DNA of 64,000 bases from the NCBI GenBank assembly GCA_947367055.1, contig CANBCI010000001.1, forward strand, positions 186,001 to 250,000, written 5' to 3'. The notes under the pieces are model-generated. The model did not search any database and was not told where the DNA came from. It saw only the letters and a program-made list of their open reading frames with translations. Numbering within the stretch: position 1 is the stretch's first letter; every line of letters begins with the position of its first letter. The position numbers and the translations under genes are program-made. Positions 58,760-64,000 of this stretch are shown here, piece by piece. The DNA is from an uncultured Alphaproteobacteria bacterium. GTDB lineage: Bacteria > Pseudomonadota > Alphaproteobacteria > Rs-D84.

Positions 58760-61063
58760 ATGAAATGGACTTTGGATTGGTTGCTGGAATATCTGAAAAC
58801 AGATTTAAGCGCGGATGAAATTGCCGATGTTTTGACCAAAACCGGGCTGGAGGTAGATGATGTTTTCGCGCCCGTGGCGCCCGTTGCGGCAAAAATTGTG
58901 GAATGCGCCCCGGTTGAGGGCAGTGACCACCTGCATGTATTAAAGGTTGACGATGGCGGCACAGAATTACGTCAGGTTGTATGCGGCGCGCCGAATGCGC
59001 GCGTGGGGCTGGTTTCTGCGTTGGCGCGTCCCGGGTGCGTTATTGCGGGCCACAAAATAGAATCGGGCAAACTGCGCGGTGTCGTGTCAAACGGCATGAT
59101 GTGCAGTGAACGTGAACTGGGTCTGTCGGATAATAACGACGGAATTATGGAATTGCCGGCCGATATGGCGCCGGGGACGCCCGTTTTGGATGTGGACACC
59201 GTCTTTGAGGCCGGAATTACGCCAAACCGCCCGGATTATCTGGCGGTGCGCGGAATCGCGCGGGATTTAATGGCGGTTGGCGTGGGCGAATACGTTGTGC
59301 CGTTGGCATCAGAAATTTCCGATGTGCCGTCTGCGCGGCGCGTTGTGGTTGAAACAGACAAATGCCCGATTTACAGGTTTTGTGAAATTCACGGCATCAA
59401 AATGGCGCCAAGCGACAAGAAAATCGCCCGGCGCTTGGCGGCAATCGGGATAAATCCGAAAAACGCGCCGGTTGATGCAACGAATTACATCTGCTATGAC
59501 ATGGGGCAGCCTATGCATTGCTTTGACGCGGATGAAATTCAGGGTGATATAATCGTTCGCATGGCAAAAAATGGCGAAGAATTTACCGATTTGTTCGGGG
59601 CAACGCACGCGCTGCGTGATACGGATATTGTAATTGCGGATAACGCCGGGATTTTGGCCCTGGCGGGGGTTATCGGCGGGGCGCGCGGCGCGACCACGGA
59701 TAAAACCGAAAATATTATTCTTGAAAGTGCCTATTTCGACCCGGTGTGTGTCCGCAAGACCTCAAAACGCATAGGGGTGTCGACCGATGCGTCATACCGG
59801 TATGAACGCGGAATCGACCCAAGCATATCCGGTGTTGCGATTGCGGCGGCGGCGCGCATTATAATGGGTGCGTGCGGCGGAAAAATTGTCGGAACGGGTA
59901 CGGGCGGCGACGGCGTTCAAAATGCGTCACAAATTGAATATTCGCCCGATTTGTTCAAGAAAAAAACCGGAATTGATATGCCCGCCATGCATCAGCGCCA
60001 GATTTTGGAAAAACTGGGCTTTATCGTTCGGGAATCCGGCAAAAAATGGGTTGTAACGCCGCGGGCGGCGCGCGTGGATGTTCAAATTCCGGAAACCATT
60101 GTTGCGGAATTGATGCGAATTTACGGATACGATAAAATTCCCGGTGCAAAACCAACCAATTGCACTGAACCGCGCCCCCATGATATGCATGAAATATCAA
60201 TAAAGACGCAATTGGCTGCGCGTGGAATAAATGAATCCAAATCGTTCGGTTTTGGCAATTCCATGATAGAGGCCGCATTGTTTGACCGGGCGCCGTTAAA
60301 AATTGCAAACCCGATTACGGCGGATTTGGATACGATGCGCGGTGATTTGCTGGGGAATTTGCTGATTGCGGTTGCAAATAATGAAAAGCGCGGCTATCCG
60401 GATTTGTCTTTGTTTGAATTGGGAACCGTCTTTACCGGATTTAACCCGGGCGACCAAAAAACGGCACTTACCATTGTTCGAGCGGGTGCGACGGGGCCAA
60501 AACATTGGTCAGGTCGCGCGCGTGAATATGACATATACGATGTCAAGGCGGATTTAATCGCGCTGATGCATGGGGGGCGCTTTACGGTTGATGCATCTAA
60601 TCCCCCGCGCTGGGCGCATCCGTTCAGATACGGCGCGATTTACCAGGGTAAAAAGAAAATTGCGGAATTTGGCGAATTATCGCCGGTTGTGGCAAAAAAA
60701 CTGCGGATAAAGACAAATGTTGTTGTTGCAATTGTTGACGACATTGCCAATTTGCCCGGCGCCAGACGGCCAAAGAACAAGGTTCTGTCTGATTTTCAGC
60801 CGATTACGCGTGATTTTGCGTTTATAACGGATGTCGCTGCCCCGGCCGAGAATATGGTTGCGGCCGCCCTATCGGCAGATGCGCGAATCACCGATGTCGT
60901 GGTGTTCGACGCGTTTGATATGGGGGACGGCAAGAAATCAATCGCCTTTACCATAACGGTTCAGCCGACCGCCAACATGTCGGACGATGATTTGGCTGCC
61001 CTGCAAAATGCGGTTATATCGCGCGTGGAATCAAAATGCGGTGCAAAAATCCGTGATAAGTAA
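58760..61063 (+). CDS. pheT: Phenylalanyl-tRNA synthetase beta subunit
   Basis: 'MKWTLDWLLEYLKTDLSADEIADVLTKTGLEVD', 'ITPNRPDYLAVRGIARDL', 'ESAYFDPVCVRKTSKRIGVSTDASYRYERGID'. Confidence 0.98.
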   Translation: MKWTLDWLLEYLKTDLSADEIADVLTKTGLEVDDVFAPVAPVAAKIVECAPVEGSDHLHVLKVDDGGTELRQVVCGAPNARVGLVSALARPGCVIAGHKIESGKLRGVVSNGMMCSERELGLSDNNDGIMELPADMAPGTPVLDVDTVFEAGITPNRPDYLAVRGIARDLMAVGVGEYVVPLASEISDVPSARRVVVETDKCPIYRFCEIHGIKMAPSDKKIARRLAAIGINPKNAPVDATNYICYDMGQPMHCFDADEIQGDIIVRMAKNGEEFTDLFGATHALRDTDIVIADNAGILALAGVIGGARGATTDKTENIILESAYFDPVCVRKTSKRIGVSTDASYRYERGIDPSISGVAIAAAARIIMGACGGKIVGTGTGGDGVQNASQIEYSPDLFKKKTGIDMPAMHQRQILEKLGFIVRESGKKWVVTPRAARVDVQIPETIVAELMRIYGYDKIPGAKPTNCTEPRPHDMHEISIKTQLAARGINESKSFGFGNSMIEAALFDRAPLKIANPITADLDTMRGDLLGNLLIAVANNEKRGYPDLSLFELGTVFTGFNPGDQKTALTIVRAGATGPKHWSGRAREYDIYDVKADLIALMHGGRFTVDASNPPRWAHPFRYGAIYQGKKKIAEFGELSPVVAKKLRIKTNVVVAIVDDIANLPGARRPKNKVLSDFQPITRDFAFITDVAAPAENMVAAALSADARITDVVVFDAFDMGDGKKSIAFTITVQPTANMSDDDLAALQNAVISRVESKCGAKIRDK

Positions 61064-61077
61064 GGCGGACAAACGCA

Positions 61078-61106
61078 TAAAAAACACCGGCATTTGCCGG
61101 TGTTTT
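61078..61106. terminator. Terminator between convergent pheT and gpsA
   Basis: aaaaaaCACCGGCAtttGCCGGTGtttttt. Confidence 0.8.
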
Positions 61107-61970
61107 TTATATGTTTAATTTTTCGCGCATCTGTTGCAAAACAGGTGTCGGCACATTATATTTTTCGGCACATGACAACAGCCCCGACAGTGCGGTAATC
61201 CCTTCGACCGTGCCGGCGGGCGCAATTCCGCGTGCAATATCCGCGCCGCCGGAAAAATTACGGCTGGTGTGTGATGTCGCCGACAGGAACAGGTCCCCTA
61301 TTCCGCATAATTCAAAAAATGTTTCAAGTTTTGCACCCGCGGCGGTTCCGATTTTTACAACCTCGCCCCAGGCGCGCGTGAATATCAATGCGCGTTCGTT
61401 TTCGCCGGCCGCCGCCACGGAATTATACCCGCAAATCAATGCGACGGCGTTTTTGCCGATTCCGCAGATTTCGGTGCCGATAACATCATCGCTATCGGTC
61501 AGGTACAGTTCGCGCAGCGCATTATGTGCACCGCTGCGTGCGGTGGGTGTGCCCGCTATGGTCGATCCCGTTGGGACGCCGCGCGCCACCTCTGCTGCAA
61601 ATTGTGGGCCGGATAAAATTCCAAAGTCCGAACATTCCGGTATTTCCGCCCGCAAAATTTCGGACATAAAGCAACCGGTTTCCGGTTCCGCCCCCTTGGT
61701 GCAGATTATAATCGGTACATTTTTGTAATGTTTTCTGGCTGTCTGCGCGGTTTTGCGAAAAAATGCCGCCGGTGTCACCATAATCCACGCCTCGCATCCG
61801 GTCAAATCGCCCATTTCGCGGGTTATGCGTATGTTTTTTGGGGTCTCAACACCATCAAAATCGGCGATTTTGCCGTCATATGACCATATTAAAACATCCA
61901 CGCCACCACGTGCCGCGCATATCCCCAACGCCGTGCCCCACGCGCCTGCGCCAATGATTCCAAGGTTCAT
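61107..61970 (-). CDS. gpsA: Glycerol-3-phosphate dehydrogenase [NAD(P)+]
   Basis: 'LGIIGAGAWGTALGICAARGG', 'LSGPQFAAEVARGVPTGSTIA', 'GIGDLFLSATSHTSRNF'. Confidence 0.96.
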   Translation of the reverse strand: MNLGIIGAGAWGTALGICAARGGVDVLIWSYDGKIADFDGVETPKNIRITREMGDLTGCEAWIMVTPAAFFRKTAQTARKHYKNVPIIICTKGAEPETGCFMSEILRAEIPECSDFGILSGPQFAAEVARGVPTGSTIAGTPTARSGAHNALRELYLTDSDDVIGTEICGIGKNAVALICGYNSVAAAGENERALIFTRAWGEVVKIGTAAGAKLETFFELCGIGDLFLSATSHTSRNFSGGADIARGIAPAGTVEGITALSGLLSCAEKYNVPTPVLQQMREKLNI

Positions 61971-63583
61971 TTTAATTTCCTTATTTTCTTTTTTAACTGC
62001 GGCGCCACGGTCAGACCGTCACCGGACAATTCCAGCGCGCGCATATACGCCTCGCGCGCGGCGGTGGCGTTGCCCATGGCCACATGTTGATCGCCGATAT
62101 TTTCAAACAACGCGGAATTTGAATTTGATACTTCGCCGACGCGTTCCAATAATTTTAAAGCTTCGTTCGCGCCTTCGCGGGCGGCAACAACGCGCCCCAA
62201 TGTATCCCACGCCATTACATCGGACGGGTCGCGCTTAATCAGTGCCATTGCATAATCGTATGCGTTTTCAATTTCGCGGTTCTGCATCGCCCATATTTTT
62301 GCCTGCAACGCCAATATTTCATCGTCCATTGACAGAACGGCCGCCGCGTCATGCAAATCCGCCTGGGCACGATCCAGGTCGCCAAACACGAAATAAACGT
62401 GCGCCCTGCTCTTTTTAAAGAATGCGCGGCCGTCTTCGCCCAGGTTTTTACTTTTCAGCGCCCGATTGACAACGCGCAGGGCCCGCTTTTGCTCGCCGCG
62501 TTCTATGTATTTTGCAACAAGAACGTTTGACGCCGGCACGAACAGCGGATTGTCGTCCAGCATTTTTTGTAGTGCGTTTATGTCATCGCGCTTTTCCGCC
62601 ATGCGCAGAACGGCGAACGGATAAAACGGGCTTTGGGGCTTTATCGCTTCAAAATATGCGGCCCAGTCGCCGGTGTTATTAAAGAAAAACTGGCCCAGAT
62701 AGTAATTTACGGCGTCGCCGTTTTTACTGAAATCTGGGCCAACTATTTGGGCGAAACGCAACAATAAAATCGCCAGATCGGAATACATCATAATCTGGGT
62801 GTGGGATACATTCTGAACCAAACTGAACGCCAGGGCGTTTCGAAAACCGGAAAACGTATTCCAATCCGGAAAGTCACGAAATTCGGCCATAAACATTCCG
62901 CCCGGCATTGCCGTAAAGCGTGTGCGCAGATTTTCGGCCGCCGCGTCCATGTCATGTGCGCGGAAAAACGCCATTAAATACAGATAATCATTGATGTTCA
63001 TAAATTCCGGGCGAACCTTTTCAAATTCGGCCGCGGCCTGATCCGCCTTGCCGGTTTCGGCATAAATCTGGCCGGAAACGAACGATTTCCATGACGCGTT
63101 CGTCGGCAGTTTTTTAATGAATTTCAATGCATCCTGGGCGCGTCCGGTTGCAACCGAAGACCAAACACGCAACGGCGCCGCCAGGGCCGATTCATCGTTC
63201 TTGTGGCGCTTGTATAATTCGTCCCAATTGTTTTCTGTGACCAGGTGGGCGTCGTATATCAATCGCGCGGCCAATCCGCCCTCTTCCGCCAATTGGTCGG
63301 CACCGTCGGGCATGCGTCCGCTTAAAAATTCCGACATCAGTCGCGTATTTTCAACAATCGGATAGTCTATGTCCGAAATTTTTTTTATTTCATCCGCGGC
63401 GCGGTTGAAATCATTTGTATAAATCGCGTGCTGGGCGGCCAAAAAGGCCCCGTATTTTGTCGTTTGTTGATTTTCGGCAACGGCTTGCACGTTGCGGTTA
63501 CAGTGTCGCCACATCGTGATTCCGGTTGTGGCAACGGCAGCCAATAATATTGCGCTGATAAATAAGTTTTCTCTTTTTCTCAT
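61967..63583 (-). CDS. TPR-repeat membrane-anchored protein
   Basis: TM near likely start MRKRENLFISAILLAAVATTGI; helical repeats ('AWDTLGRVVAAREGANEALKLLERVGEV...'). Confidence 0.65.
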   Translation of the reverse strand: MRKRENLFISAILLAAVATTGITMWRHCNRNVQAVAENQQTTKYGAFLAAQHAIYTNDFNRAADEIKKISDIDYPIVENTRLMSEFLSGRMPDGADQLAEEGGLAARLIYDAHLVTENNWDELYKRHKNDESALAAPLRVWSSVATGRAQDALKFIKKLPTNASWKSFVSGQIYAETGKADQAAAEFEKVRPEFMNINDYLYLMAFFRAHDMDAAAENLRTRFTAMPGGMFMAEFRDFPDWNTFSGFRNALAFSLVQNVSHTQIMMYSDLAILLLRFAQIVGPDFSKNGDAVNYYLGQFFFNNTGDWAAYFEAIKPQSPFYPFAVLRMAEKRDDINALQKMLDDNPLFVPASNVLVAKYIERGEQKRALRVVNRALKSKNLGEDGRAFFKKSRAHVYFVFGDLDRAQADLHDAAAVLSMDDEILALQAKIWAMQNREIENAYDYAMALIKRDPSDVMAWDTLGRVVAAREGANEALKLLERVGEVSNSNSALFENIGDQHVAMGNATAAREAYMRALELSGDGLTVAPQLKKKIRKLK

Positions 63584-63604
63584 GATTATGTTAGAATACC
63601 CAAT

Positions 63605-64000
63605 ATGAATAACAATGTCAAATTTGAACAATACGAAAAAATGTTGCGCGATTGGTCGTCGCGCATGAACCTGGTTGCGCCCAGTACGCTGTCCGACATA
63701 AAAACGCGACATTTTGCCGATTCGGCGCAGTTGGCGGATTTGCTGCCGCGTGATGCGCAGATTGTGGATTTGGGCAGTGGTGCCGGATTCCCCGGCGTGG
63801 TGTTGGCCATTTTGGGGTGGCGTGTTACATGTATTGAATCCATCGGTAAAAAGGCCGCGTTTTTATCCGCACTAAAAGATGAATTGAATTTGCCGAATTT
63901 GACCGTCTTTCATGGCCGCGTTGAAGACTATATGAAAAATTTGCGCCCGGCCCCGAAAAATTTAATTTTTACCGCCCGCGCGTTTGCGTCACTGGCAAAG
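63605..64000 (+). CDS. rsmG: 16S rRNA (guanine527-N7)-methyltransferase, truncated by window end
   Basis: 'MLRDWSSRMNLVAPSTLSDIKTRHFADSAQLADLLP', 'IVDLGSGAGFPGVVLAI', 'ARAFASLAK'. Confidence 0.93.
   Translation, partial: MNNNVKFEQYEKMLRDWSSRMNLVAPSTLSDIKTRHFADSAQLADLLPRDAQIVDLGSGAGFPGVVLAILGWRVTCIESIGKKAAFLSALKDELNLPNLTVFHGRVEDYMKNLRPAPKNLIFTARAFASLAK

Overview
64 kb of a probable alphaproteobacterial chromosome, mostly dense core genes. The gene content suggests a small-genome, gut- or host-associated lineage, but that is inference. Supported content: an ftsQ-like 3' part, an ftsA gene fused in frame to ribulose-5-phosphate 3-epimerase, tsaE, uvrB, an AsmA-like gene, aspS, nusA-infB, lptF/lptD/surA-like, rlmN, lpxC, lpxK and a lysophospholipid acyltransferase. 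Also present: an R64-like type IVb pilus block (PilO-P-Q-R), ABC-F, rfbC/rfbD, an isolated virB3-virB4 pair, ychF, dnaG, topA, the rodA/mrdA/mreD/mreC wall cluster, rpmI-rplT-pheST, gpsA and the start of rsmG. The main accessory element is a 5.4 kb AT-rich island (34220-39583) inserted at the 3' end of an initiator tRNA gene. It is flanked by a 31-bp perfect att repeat and has an eroded integrase fragment near its right end. Its cargo is a four-gene restriction system: two D12-class N6-adenine methyltransferases, an AlwI/BstNBI-type endonuclease, and an HrgA-like HARE-HTH protein with a PD-(D/E)xK-like motif. Other points of interest: a cluster of eight TTTCAAC/GTTGAAA motifs at 46.59-46.78 kb coinciding with an apparent strand-composition switch (candidate oriC); a 13-T tract inside a promoter spacer; a Cys-rich tandem-repeat protein next to the pilus genes; a DUF805 gene broken by an in-frame TGA at a conserved Trp position; and an unlisted L36 gene. 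All assignments come from reading motifs by eye; no database search was run.
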